55,541 bases of DNA from Planctomycetota bacterium (GTDB taxonomy: Bacteria > Planctomycetota > B15-G4 > SIAN01). The notes beneath the pieces were generated by a model. That model saw nothing but the letters and a program-made list of their open reading frames with translations, searched no databases and was not told where the DNA came from. The first letter of the stretch is position 1. Every line of letters begins with the position of its first letter. Below are positions 36,330 through 44,481 of this stretch, one piece after another. The DNA is taken from contig JANQQL010000004.1 in assembly GCA_028289345.1 (NCBI GenBank), positions 1-55,541 of the forward strand, given 5' to 3'. Position numbers and translations under genes: made by a program.

Positions 36330-36707
36330 ATGTTGTTTGGAGAATTCCTCTTGGATCGTGGTCTTGTCAGCAGCGAGCAGGTCATCGCGGCCCTCAACGA
36401 GCAGCGACAGAGTCGGCCGTTCACCGGAGTCGTTGCTTGCGAGATGGGCTATCTGGACGCACGAGAGATCCTCGAGGTCCTCCACAACCAGATGGTTTAC
36501 CAAGGGCGATTCTTGGACACTGCGGTCGAACTTGGATTCATGTCTGGGGAACAAGCGACCGCCGTGTTGCGGGAGCAAGGGAATCGAAAAACCTTGCTCG
36601 GCAAGGTGCTCGTGCAGATGGGCGCACTCACGGAAGTGCAGTTGCGTCGAGCCATTCACGACTACTCGCGCCGGGCGGATGTCAGTCCCACGCCTGTGAT
36701 GTCTTAG
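36330..36707 (+). CDS. GspE/MshE N-domain-like helical protein, copy 2
   Basis: This 125-residue protein is a tandem paralogue of the preceding gene. It has the same MLFGE start, the QSRPFTGVVACEMGYLDARE segment and the same three- to four-fold helical repeat. It differs in a shorter C terminus. The conserved G-Y/F-L/M turns of the GspE-N/MshEN type are kept. The 123-bp gap to copy 1 and common orientation suggest co-transcription. Downstream the DNA changes abruptly to the heptamer repeat arrays, and the chemotaxis genes follow. No enzymatic motif is visible. Confidence 0.72.
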   Translation: MLFGEFLLDRGLVSSEQVIAALNEQRQSRPFTGVVACEMGYLDAREILEVLHNQMVYQGRFLDTAVELGFMSGEQATAVLREQGNRKTLLGKVLVQMGALTEVQLRRAIHDYSRRADVSPTPVMS

Positions 36708-36795
36708 CGAATTCCGCCAGCGCGCGTGGTCGTCGCGAGTCGCGAACACGGTCCATGCATGGACCATTGGTTCTTCGTTGGTCATGCCATGCTTC

Positions 36796-36970
36796 GTCTG
36801 ATGTCTGATGTCTGATGTCTGATGTCTGATGTCTGATGTCTGATGGCTGATGGCTGATGGCTGATGGCTGATGGCTGATGGCTGATGGCTGATGGCTGAT
36901 GGCTGATGGCTGATCGCTGATGGCTGATCGCTGATCGCTGATCGCTGATCGCTGATCGCTGATCGCTGAT
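36796..36970. repeat. Heptanucleotide tandem array, 25 units
   Basis: Exactly 25 head-to-tail 7-bp units fill 175 bp. There are seven gtctgat, ten ggctgat, one cgctgat, one ggctgat and six cgctgat. Only the first two bases vary, and variants are grouped in blocks, which points to expansion by slippage or unequal exchange. This resembles the short tandemly repeated repetitive (STRR) heptamers known from heterocystous cyanobacteria. It lies in the gap before cheA. Confidence 0.95.
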
Positions 36971-37046
36971 GCCAGCCGCAGTTGTCCTTCGCACCCGACT
37001 CGATCCATGGGTGATTCGCGATTGGCAATTCGCCGCTCGGTGGCAT

Positions 37047-37151
37047 GTACCCCTTACCCCGTACCCCGTACCCCGCACCCCGCACCCCGCACCCCGTGAC
37101 TCGTGACTCGTGACTCGTGACTCGTGACTCGTGACTCGTGACTCGTGGCTC
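37047..37151. repeat. Composite heptanucleotide tandem array, 15 units
   Basis: Fifteen 7-bp units fill 105 bp without interruption or phase change. The first seven have the form (g/t)(t/c)acccc: gtacccc, ttacccc, gtacccc twice, then gcacccc three times. They are followed by seven gtgactc and one gtggctc. Two unrelated unit families are thus joined in register. The array is separated from the 25-unit array by 76 bp, at a different 7-bp phase. Confidence 0.95.
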
Positions 37152-37299
37152 GTGAAAGACTTGTGCAATGCAATGGGGGAGTCCTCGAGTTTGAAGCCGA
37201 ACTCGCTTTTCCATGAGACGACGTCGAGTTGTTCAATGCACTGTGCGTGAGTTTCCCCACTGTTTCCGAACTAGTCCGCAACTGCGTAGGGAAAGCTCG

Positions 37300-37311
37300 G
37301 AACAAACGTTC
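37300..37311. promoter_or_regulatory. Possible LexA-type box (GAAC-N4-GTTC)
   Basis: gaacaaacgttc at 37300-37311 fits the GAAC-N4-GTTC dyad recognised by LexA in Gram-positive bacteria and some others. It lies about 110 bp upstream of cheA, and this genome carries lexA at 46484. The box used by this organism's LexA is not known, so the match may be chance. Confidence 0.2.
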
Positions 37312-37423
37312 GCAATCGATTGTCAAGCAAGCATTCGTAAGCCGACGATACATTGGTCCTGAGGGCATCATCGTTTGTTGTTGGTGACCCCCATTCTCTC
37401 ATCCTTCCGTGATCGAGATCGTC

Positions 37424-39763
37424 ATGAGTGACTTGGACGAAGTCATCGAAGAGTTTCTCGTCGAGAGTCATGAGAACTTGGATCGTTTGGACAACGCATT
37501 CGTCCAACTGGAAGAGAGTCCCTCGGATCCTGAGATCCTGGGGGCGATCTTTCGAACGATGCATACGATCAAGGGTCTTTGTGGAATGCTGGGCTTCTCG
37601 AAGTTGGAGTCCATCACTCACTCCGGCGAAACTCTTCTGAGCCGTCTGCGCGAAGGCCAACTGCAGCTCGATCAAGAGATCACCAATGCGTTGCTCGCGA
37701 CCGTCGATGCGGTGCGAGATGTCTTGACCATGGTGGAGGAAGGGGGGAGCGAAGGGGAGAGCGACTACTCGACTCTCGTCGCCACCCTTCAACGACTGGC
37801 CAGTGGGGAGAGCGCCGCCGGCCTCGGAGAACCAGACCGCCAGGAAGACGCGACCGGGGTTTCAGAGTTCGCAGAAGCCGGCCTCGAAGAGGAAGAGACC
37901 TTCGAGGCAGGCGAGGCCTCCAGCCCCGATCTGCGCGATCCCACGCCAACGGAGCCAGTCAAGGGCTCGGCGGAAGCAGAGGGAGGGGCGCTGGCCTCTC
38001 CCAGGCGTCGAAGCGTTGCAGAGTCAAGCATCCGTGTCGATGTCGGTCTTCTGAACAAGTTGATGAACCTGGTTGGTGAGCTGGTTCTTGCGAGGAACCA
38101 AGTCCTCCAGCACATGGTCTCCCAAGAGGATCCAGTGTTTCAAGCGACCTCCCAGCGCTTGAACCTGATCACGACCGAGCTGCAGGAAGAGGTCATGAAG
38201 ACTCGGATGCAGCCGATCGGGAACGTCTGGTCGAAGTTCCCTCGAGTGGTTCGTGATCTGGCCGTGTCCTGTGGGAAGAAGGTCCGGGTCGAAATGGAAG
38301 GGCGTGAGACGGAACTGGACCGGACGATCATCGAGGCGATCAAAGACCCCTTGACCCACTTGGTCCGGAACAGCGTGGACCATGGAATCGAAGAGCCTCG
38401 CGATCGAATCTCCTCAGGAAAAAAAGAAGAAGGGCGGCTGTCCCTGCGTGCATTCCATGAGGGGGGGCAGGTCAACATCGAGGTGTCCGACGATGGCGGA
38501 GGCTTGAATCTCGACCGGATTCGCGACAAAGCCGTGAGTCGGCGTCTGGTGAGCGTGGACCAGGTGGAAAGCATGTCGGACCGGGAGATCGGCAACCTGA
38601 TCTTCCTCCCGGGATTCTCCACCGCTCAAAAGGTGAGCAATGTGTCGGGCCGTGGCGTCGGGATGGACGTGGTCAAAACCAACATCGAGAAGATTGGTGG
38701 GACCGTGGATATCCAAACCGCGTCGGGAGAGGGATCCACCATCCGCATCAAGATCCCCCTGACCCTCGCCATCATTCCCGCATTGGTGGTGACCAGCGGC
38801 GGCGATCGATTCTCGATTCCCCAGGTGAACTTGCTGGAGCTCGTTCGTCTGGAGCCGGGGAGCGAGGGCTTGGAAATGCTCCGGGGGAGTCCGGTCTACC
38901 GGCTGCGCGGACGCCTTCTGCCACTGGTGTCGTTGAACGACATCTTGGGCCTTGTTTCTCACCAAGACCTGGCCTCTCACCAAGACGGAGTCGAGAACGA
39001 CGAGAGCCGGGAGCACGGAGAACGCGCTCTCAACATCGTCGTTCTCCAAGCGGATGACCGCCAGTTTGGATTGGTCGTGGACGAGATCAACGACACCGAG
39101 GAGATTGTGGTCAAGCCTCTGGGCACCCACCTCAAGAACATCTCCGCGTTCGCGGGTGCGACCATCATGGGGGACGGAAAGGTTGCGCTCATCCTCGATG
39201 TCCTGGGCATTGCTCAAGAATCAGGGGTCGCCTCCGGTCAAGTTCATGCGGCATCGGTGGGGGATCCCAGCGAGGCGGCCCATGGCCAGCGCATTGCCGA
39301 GAATCACGAAACCCTCCTGTTGTTCCAGGTCGGAGGTCAAGAGCGCATGGCGATTCCTCTGGCCTTGGTCGATCGACTCGAGGAGTTCTCGTGGAACGAC
39401 GTGGAGCGTTCTGGCCCTCTTCCGGTCGTCCAGTATCGAGACGGGATTCTTCCGCTGTTCTTGTTACGCGAATACCTTGGTGGATGCGAGTCGAGGACGG
39501 AAGAGTCGGAAACCCTTCAGGTCGTGGTGCTTTCCACGGGCGATCGCTGGCTCGGGATCGTGGTCGATCAGATCGTCGACGTCCTCGAAGAATCTTTCAA
39601 CATCGAGCGACGGACCCGACGCCGTGGGGTGATGGGATCCGCGGTCATCCAGGATCGCGTCACGGACCTGCTCAACGTCGAGGAGGTGGTCGCTCAGCTG
39701 GACCCAGAGTTCCGCCCCGCGCCAAGGCAAGACGAGAGAGCGCTGATCGGAGGAGGAGTCTGA
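37424..39763 (+). CDS. cheA: Chemotaxis histidine kinase CheA
   Basis: This 779-residue kinase is predicted to autophosphorylate and pass phosphate to CheY and CheB. The Hpt domain (1-105) has the phospho-acceptor H47 in MHTIKGLCG. No clear P2 domain is seen, only an acidic linker (~125-200). Dimerisation helices (~205-270) and the ATPase domain (~270-450) follow, with N box HLVRNSVDHGIE near 312, G1 DDGGGLN near 355 and G2 GRGVGMDVV near 409. Two CheW-like domains end the protein (~455-605 and ~625-770), one more than usual. ATG 37424 is preferred; GTG 37409 adds five residues. It heads the cheA-W-mcp-Y-B-R operon, with cheW one base downstream. Confidence 0.95.
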   Translation: MSDLDEVIEEFLVESHENLDRLDNAFVQLEESPSDPEILGAIFRTMHTIKGLCGMLGFSKLESITHSGETLLSRLREGQLQLDQEITNALLATVDAVRDVLTMVEEGGSEGESDYSTLVATLQRLASGESAAGLGEPDRQEDATGVSEFAEAGLEEEETFEAGEASSPDLRDPTPTEPVKGSAEAEGGALASPRRRSVAESSIRVDVGLLNKLMNLVGELVLARNQVLQHMVSQEDPVFQATSQRLNLITTELQEEVMKTRMQPIGNVWSKFPRVVRDLAVSCGKKVRVEMEGRETELDRTIIEAIKDPLTHLVRNSVDHGIEEPRDRISSGKKEEGRLSLRAFHEGGQVNIEVSDDGGGLNLDRIRDKAVSRRLVSVDQVESMSDREIGNLIFLPGFSTAQKVSNVSGRGVGMDVVKTNIEKIGGTVDIQTASGEGSTIRIKIPLTLAIIPALVVTSGGDRFSIPQVNLLELVRLEPGSEGLEMLRGSPVYRLRGRLLPLVSLNDILGLVSHQDLASHQDGVENDESREHGERALNIVVLQADDRQFGLVVDEINDTEEIVVKPLGTHLKNISAFAGATIMGDGKVALILDVLGIAQESGVASGQVHAASVGDPSEAAHGQRIAENHETLLLFQVGGQERMAIPLALVDRLEEFSWNDVERSGPLPVVQYRDGILPLFLLREYLGGCESRTEESETLQVVVLSTGDRWLGIVVDQIVDVLEESFNIERRTRRRGVMGSAVIQDRVTDLLNVEEVVAQLDPEFRPAPRQDERALIGGGV

Positions 39764-39764
39764 G

Positions 39765-40199
39765 ATGGCGAATCGACTGTTTTGCACGTTCTGGGTGGGG
39801 GACCTGTTCTTCGGCGTTGAGGTCGAACGAGTCCAGGAGGTGATTCGTTTCCAAGAGATCACGAGGGTCCCGGTGGCTCCTCCCGAGGTCAGTGGGCTGA
39901 TCAACCTGCGAGGTCAGATCGTCACTGCCATCGATCTTCGCAAGCGCTTGGGAATCGAACCTCGACCGGAAGGGGAGGACCCCATGAACGTCGTGCTTCG
40001 TGAGGAAGACGGAGTTGTCAGTTTGCTGGTGGACGAAATCGGAGATGTCCTCGAGGTTCCGGACAGTCTCCGCGAGCCGCCACCCAACACCGTGGACGAA
40101 GTCGCCCGAGAGGTGATTCGGGAAGTGTACAAGCTGACCGGGCAGCTTTTGCTCGTGCTGGATAGTGAGAGCGCCATGAAGTTTTCGGCGGCCTCCTGA
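39765..40199 (+). CDS. cheW: Chemotaxis coupling protein CheW
   Basis: This 144-residue single CheW domain links receptor to CheA. It has the typical strands FCTFWVGDLFFGVEVERVQE, the receptor-contact region VSGLINLRGQIVTAIDLRKR near 42-61, and VVSLLVDEIGDVLEVP near 85-100. It begins directly after the cheA stop, with ggaggag upstream, so translation is likely coupled. The mcp gene follows after 95 bp. Confidence 0.95.
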   Translation: MANRLFCTFWVGDLFFGVEVERVQEVIRFQEITRVPVAPPEVSGLINLRGQIVTAIDLRKRLGIEPRPEGEDPMNVVLREEDGVVSLLVDEIGDVLEVPDSLREPPPNTVDEVAREVIREVYKLTGQLLLVLDSESAMKFSAAS

Positions 40200-40294
40200 A
40201 GTGAGTGACGCCCACCGCTTCGGTGGGTTGCTGGGAGTACGGGAACGATCGCGGGATCTCCGCATTGGTGGCTTCGAAACGGGAACGCAAGACA

Positions 40295-41860
40295 ATGACA
40301 AGTCCTGACGGAATTGGCCTGGTGGAACCTCTGACCGAGCACGAGGAAAGCCTGGAGCGTGCCTTCGCCTCAATGGTTTCGAACGTGCCGATGAATGTGA
40401 TCTTTGCCGACACGGACGGGGTCATTCGCTACATGAATCCGTCCTCGGTTGCGACGCTGAGGTCGCTCGAGCAATACCTGCCGTGCAAGGCGGACCAGAT
40501 TGTCGGGCAATCCTACGACATCTTCCACGCGGCTCCTGAGCATCAGAGGAAGTTGCTCGGCGACCCGGACAACCTTCCTCATCGTGCGCAGATCTCCGTG
40601 GGACCTGAGACCCTCGAGCTGTTGGTCACCGCGGTGACGGACGACAACGGCATCTATCTCGGTCCTTTGGTCACCTGGGAGGTGATCACCGAGCGGCTAC
40701 GGGTCGAGGCGGAAGTCTCCCGGGTCACGGCAATGATGGACTGCCTGCCAATCAACGTGATGTTCGCAGATCGCGAGGGGACGATTCAATTCATGAATCG
40801 GGCTTCGTTGCAGACTCTTCGAACCATCGAGTCATTGCTTCCCTGTTCGGTCGACGAGATCGTCGGGCAGTCCTTCGACATCTTTCACAAGGATCCGCCT
40901 CGCCAAAGGAGGTTCATCCAGGATCCGAACAATATGCCGCACAAAGCCAAAATTTCTCTTGGCGACCAGACCCTCGATCTTCGAGTGCACGCGATCTATT
41001 CCGCAGACGGCGAGTATCTTGGACCGATGGCGACCTGGGAGGTGATCACGGAGAAGCTGGCGGCCGTGTCAGAGACGGTGAAGTCGCTGGCGGATTCCTC
41101 GGACGAGCTGCTCTCGGTCAGCAGTCAGATCTCGGCGGGGGCGGAAGAAACCGCGACGCAGGCGAGTGCGGTATCGTCGGCGGCGGACGAAGTGACCCAG
41201 AATGTGCAGGTGACCGCGACCGCGGCGGAGGAACTGAGTGCGAGTATCGAGGAGATCGCAAAGAACTCCGCCGAAGCGGCCAAGATTGCCGACAGCGCGG
41301 TCCAGATCGCGGGAAAAACGAACACGACCATCACCCAGTTGGGCAATAGCAGCGGCGAGATCGGCCAGGTGATCAAAGTCATCACTTCGATTGCTCAGCA
41401 GACCAACCTTTTGGCTCTGAACGCGACGATCGAGGCAGCGCGAGCCGGAGAGGCGGGCAAGGGATTCGCCGTGGTTGCGAACGAAGTGAAGGAGCTGGCC
41501 AAGGAAACTGCCAAGGCCACCGAGGACATCGGTCGGAAGATCGAAGCCATCCAGAAGGACACGGGGGAGTCGGTCGAGGCGATCAGTCAGATCAACGAGG
41601 TGATCAGTCAGATCAGTGACTACCAGAACACCATCGCGAGTGCTGTGGAGGAGCAAACCGCCACGACCAACGAGATCAGTCGCAGCATGGGCGAAGCTGC
41701 CAAGGGAAGCGCAGAGATTGCAGAGACGATTACCGGCGTGGCCCAGGGAACTCAGGACGCCGCCCGCGGTGCGTCGACGGCAGAGGAGGCCGCCGGTGGT
41801 CTTGCCAAGATGGCCACCTCACTCAAGTCCTTGCTCGAAGAGCTGGCCAGTAATGGTTGA
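40295..41860 (+). CDS. Soluble methyl-accepting chemotaxis protein with two PAS domains
   Basis: This 521-residue receptor has no transmembrane helix. Two similar PAS-type sensor domains (~20-135 and ~145-250) share the NVxFAD, LPC, (D/E)IVGQS(Y/F)DIFH and YLGPxxTWEVITE motifs and are probably an internal duplication. A signalling domain (~260-521) contains the conserved hairpin tip [25 protein letters not shown] split over adjacent positions near 365-390, plus Glu/Gln-rich helices suited to methylation. A conserved Cys in each PAS could be redox-active, but that is speculation. ATG 40295 is chosen; the frame extends upstream without conserved content. It probably senses a cytoplasmic or diffusible signal and works with the adjacent cheA/W/B/R products. 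Confidence 0.93.
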   Translation: MTSPDGIGLVEPLTEHEESLERAFASMVSNVPMNVIFADTDGVIRYMNPSSVATLRSLEQYLPCKADQIVGQSYDIFHAAPEHQRKLLGDPDNLPHRAQISVGPETLELLVTAVTDDNGIYLGPLVTWEVITERLRVEAEVSRVTAMMDCLPINVMFADREGTIQFMNRASLQTLRTIESLLPCSVDEIVGQSFDIFHKDPPRQRRFIQDPNNMPHKAKISLGDQTLDLRVHAIYSADGEYLGPMATWEVITEKLAAVSETVKSLADSSDELLSVSSQISAGAEETATQASAVSSAADEVTQNVQVTATAAEELSASIEEIAKNSAEAAKIADSAVQIAGKTNTTITQLGNSSGEIGQVIKVITSIAQQTNLLALNATIEAARAGEAGKGFAVVANEVKELAKETAKATEDIGRKIEAIQKDTGESVEAISQINEVISQISDYQNTIASAVEEQTATTNEISRSMGEAAKGSAEIAETITGVAQGTQDAARGASTAEEAAGGLAKMATSLKSLLEELASNG

Positions 41861-41864
41861 CACC

Positions 41865-42260
41865 ATGAGCAATGGATCGATGCGGGCTCTGGTCGTGGAT
41901 GATTTTCAGACCATTCACCAGATCATGCGTCGCGTCTTGGGAGCGCTCGGGATTCACGACATCAGCGACGCCGTTGACGGTGAGAAAGCGCTTGAGGTGC
42001 TCGAGAAGGAAGGCCCGTTCAATCTGGTGTTGGTCGACTGGTACATGCCGGTCATGAATGGTCTGGATTTCGTGCGCGCAGTCCGGGCTCGAAGGCATCA
42101 CGACTCGACCAAGATTCTGATGGTGACCACCGAGGCGGAGCAGGAGAGCATCGTTGCCGCTCTGGACGCGGGTGCGGACGACTATCTGATGAAACCGTTC
42201 ACTCCTGAGATGGTGGAGGAGAAGCTTGCCATCCTGGGACTCTGCCCAGCGAAAGGTTGA
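41865..42260 (+). CDS. cheY: Chemotaxis response regulator CheY
   Basis: This 131-residue stand-alone receiver has the acidic pair D12/D13, phospho-acceptor D58 in LVLVDWYMPVMNG, T88 in MVTTEAE and K110 in DYLMKPF. There is no output domain, as in CheY. ATGs at 41853 (overlapping the mcp stop), 41865 and 41880 are all possible and none has a strong ribosome site; 41865 follows the mcp stop directly. It lies within the chemotaxis operon and its end overlaps or abuts cheB. Confidence 0.92.
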   Translation: MSNGSMRALVVDDFQTIHQIMRRVLGALGIHDISDAVDGEKALEVLEKEGPFNLVLVDWYMPVMNGLDFVRAVRARRHHDSTKILMVTTEAEQESIVAALDAGADDYLMKPFTPEMVEEKLAILGLCPAKG

Positions 42261-42262
42261 GC

Positions 42263-43342
42263 GTGTCGAAGACGCGAGTTCTGGTCGTGGACGACTCGGT
42301 GATGATCCGGAAGATCGTTCGGACCGTGGTTTCGGCGGAACCAGACCTCGAGGTGGTCGGGCACGCCGCGAATGGAAAGATCGCCCTCGCGATGATCGAT
42401 CAAGTGAGCCCAGATGTGGTGATCTTGGATATCGAGATGCCGGTCATGGGGGGGCTGGAAACTCTGGTCGAGATGAAGCGTCTGCATCCACAGATTCCTG
42501 TGGTCGTGTTCAGTGCGTGGGCGGAGCACGGTGCCACCGTCACCCTTGACGCGCTGTCTGCGGGTGCTCATGACTATGCGCTGAAGCCGAAGGCGAAGTC
42601 ATTGGGAGACGCGCAGAATCAGTTGCGCAAGGATTTGGTGGTCAAAACTCGGCACGCCGGAGAGTTGCGGCTCTCGACCGGTCCACAGATTAGAGACCCC
42701 GCAGCTCGCTCGGTTTCCCCGACAAGGCCCAAGCGTTCGACTGGCAACGGGCCGGTCAAGATCGTCGCCATGGGGATGTCGACCGGCGGCCCCGATGCTC
42801 TCGGGGAGGTGATCACTCGTCTTCCCGAAGATTTTCCGGTCCCGCTGGTCATCACTCAGCACATGCCTGCGGTCTTCACTCGCAAGCTCGCGGAGCGCTT
42901 GGACAGCAAGTGTGCCCTGCGGATTCGCGAGGGGGAGCAGGGAGCGGAGTTGGAGCCAGGGGCCGGCTACATCGCTCCCGGGGGCCATCACATGCTGCTG
43001 GCAGAAAGCTGCGGAGAGGTCCGTTTGAAGATCACTGACGACCCGCCCGAGAACTTCTGTCGCCCGGCCGTGGATCCCTTGTTCCGAAGCGCCGCGATGA
43101 TCTACCAATCCGGGGTTCTGGGAGTCGTCCTTACCGGGATGGGGAGGGACGGGCTGCTGGGCAGCCGGGCAATCGTTGGCGAGGGGGGCCGGGTCATTGT
43201 TCAGGATCAAGAAACCAGCGTGGTGTGGGGCATGCCTGGCTTCATCGCCCAAGAGGGACTGGCGGAGCAGGTGCTCCCCCTGGACCAGATCGCTCCCTGC
43301 ATCAATCGACAAGTACGGGGAGCCCATGCGTCGGCAACCTGA
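42263..43342 (+). CDS. cheB: Chemotaxis protein-glutamate methylesterase CheB
   Basis: This 359-residue enzyme has an N-terminal receiver (D10/D11, phospho-acceptor D56, K near 108), a ~45-residue linker and the methylesterase domain (~165-350). The catalytic triad is S173 (MSTGGP), H200 (TQHMP) and D296 (TGMGRDG). It is predicted to demethylate and deamidate the MCP, opposing CheR. GTG 42263 has gaaagg upstream; TTG 42257, overlapping the cheY stop (TTGA), is an alternative giving two more residues. Confidence 0.94.
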   Translation: MSKTRVLVVDDSVMIRKIVRTVVSAEPDLEVVGHAANGKIALAMIDQVSPDVVILDIEMPVMGGLETLVEMKRLHPQIPVVVFSAWAEHGATVTLDALSAGAHDYALKPKAKSLGDAQNQLRKDLVVKTRHAGELRLSTGPQIRDPAARSVSPTRPKRSTGNGPVKIVAMGMSTGGPDALGEVITRLPEDFPVPLVITQHMPAVFTRKLAERLDSKCALRIREGEQGAELEPGAGYIAPGGHHMLLAESCGEVRLKITDDPPENFCRPAVDPLFRSAAMIYQSGVLGVVLTGMGRDGLLGSRAIVGEGGRVIVQDQETSVVWGMPGFIAQEGLAEQVLPLDQIAPCINRQVRGAHASAT

Positions 43343-43386
43343 ATCCCCGGACTGCTTCTCTCGCGGCAGCCGACGTGGAGGCTTCG

Positions 43387-44220
43387 GTGAAACCTGAGAA
43401 TACCAACTACCTCCGGGAGCTCGTTCGTAGTGCGACGGGCATCGTCCTCGAAGTGGAGAAGGAGTACCTGCTCGAAGCGAGGCTTTCCCCGGTTGCTCAT
43501 CGTGAGGGACTGGGGGATGTGGAGTCGTTGGTCGAGATGCTCCGGATGAATCCCGATGGGGTGCTACGGGACATGGTGCTGGACGCCATGACGACCAACG
43601 AAACCAGCTTCTTTCGCGATCTACACCCTTTCGATGCCTTGCGACAGACCATCCTTCCCCAGTTGATGGAACGTCGGGCGGAAACCCGAACCCTGAACAT
43701 CTGGTCCGCAGTTTGTTCGAGCGGACAAGAGCCCTACAGCTTGTTGATGATGTTGAGCGAAAACTTTCCCGAACTGAGTTCTTGGAATCTCAACTTCTTG
43801 GCGAGTGACGTTTCCACCTCGATGATCGAGCGGGCACGCGCCGGTCGCTACTCCCAGTTCGAAGTGAGCCGAGGTCTTCCGGCGTCGTTTCTCGTGAAGT
43901 ACTTGTCCAAAGTCGGGCAATCTTGGGAAATGGATGCCGGCCTTCGGAAGGCCGTCAAGTTTCAGGTTTTGAACCTGGTACAGCCATGGCCTGCGCTGCC
44001 AACCATGGACATCATCATGATGCGCAACGTCTTGATCTACTTTGACAATGCGACCAAAGAGAAGATCCTCCGCAAAGCTTGTGGATGCCTTCGGGGCGAC
44101 GGTTATTTGTTCTTGGGCAGCTCGGAGGTGCTGATGGGGCTGGATGTCGCCCTGCAACGCACGAGCATTGACGGGTCGTGGTGTTACCAGCCAGAGTCCC
44201 GCACACCCGCCGTCCCCTGA
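43387..44220 (+). CDS. cheR: Chemotaxis protein methyltransferase CheR
   Basis: This 277-residue S-adenosylmethionine-dependent enzyme is predicted to methylate MCP glutamates. The N-terminal helical domain (1-85) ends with MTTNETSFFRD, which contacts substrate. The SAM-binding fold follows with SAVCSSGQEPYSL near 115-128, ASDVSTSMIERARAGRYS near 148-165 and RNVLIYFD near 225. GTG 43387 has ggagg at ideal spacing; GTG 43375 is less good. It is the last gene of the chemotaxis operon. No terminator is evident in the 260 bp after it. Confidence 0.93.
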   Translation: MKPENTNYLRELVRSATGIVLEVEKEYLLEARLSPVAHREGLGDVESLVEMLRMNPDGVLRDMVLDAMTTNETSFFRDLHPFDALRQTILPQLMERRAETRTLNIWSAVCSSGQEPYSLLMMLSENFPELSSWNLNFLASDVSTSMIERARAGRYSQFEVSRGLPASFLVKYLSKVGQSWEMDAGLRKAVKFQVLNLVQPWPALPTMDIIMMRNVLIYFDNATKEKILRKACGCLRGDGYLFLGSSEVLMGLDVALQRTSIDGSWCYQPESRTPAVP

Positions 44221-44481
44221 GAGAGTCGCGTGGAGAGGCTGACTCGGCTCTTTGGAGGTTGCTTTGGCGTCACTGACTGCCTTGAGGATCGGGCCGAGTC
44301 GAGGTGGTCCGGCTCCAAGTCAGTGTTCGGGGGGGCGTGCAGTCCGGTCGTGGTCATCTCTCGGATCGGGGGGAATCGCCTGGCAGCGGTGTCACGAGCC
44401 GGTTGGCGGCTATGCCCGAAGAGGTCAATCGCGTAAAAGTCTCTGGGCTAGAACACTTGCGCCAACGGCAAGGAAGACATT

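Larger units (their letters stand above)
36708..37423 (+). other. Repeat-containing intergenic region upstream of the chemotaxis genes
   Basis: This 716-bp region holds no gene I can support. It contains the two heptanucleotide arrays (annotated separately), a perfect 16-bp palindrome ggtccatgcatggacc at 36750-36765, and a GAAC-N4-GTTC dyad at 37300-37311. Minus-strand frames crossing the arrays are open only because a 7-bp unit lacking stop codons stays open in every frame. Confidence 0.7.

Noticed and set aside
36796..37151. CRISPR array
   Set aside because: Units are 7 bp and contiguous with no spacers, and no cas genes are nearby.
37300..37311. Firm assignment of an SOS box controlling cheA
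   Set aside because: The dyad matches a box used by other phyla. A 12-bp pattern with eight fixed bases can arise by chance, and no match is seen at lexA itself. It is kept only as a low-confidence site.
36300..37371. Minus-strand open frames with heptapeptide repeats across the 7-bp arrays
   Set aside because: All minus-strand frames stay open because a 7-bp unit without stop codons reads as a seven-residue repeat in every frame. There is no ribosome site, and the frames run antisense into a real gene.
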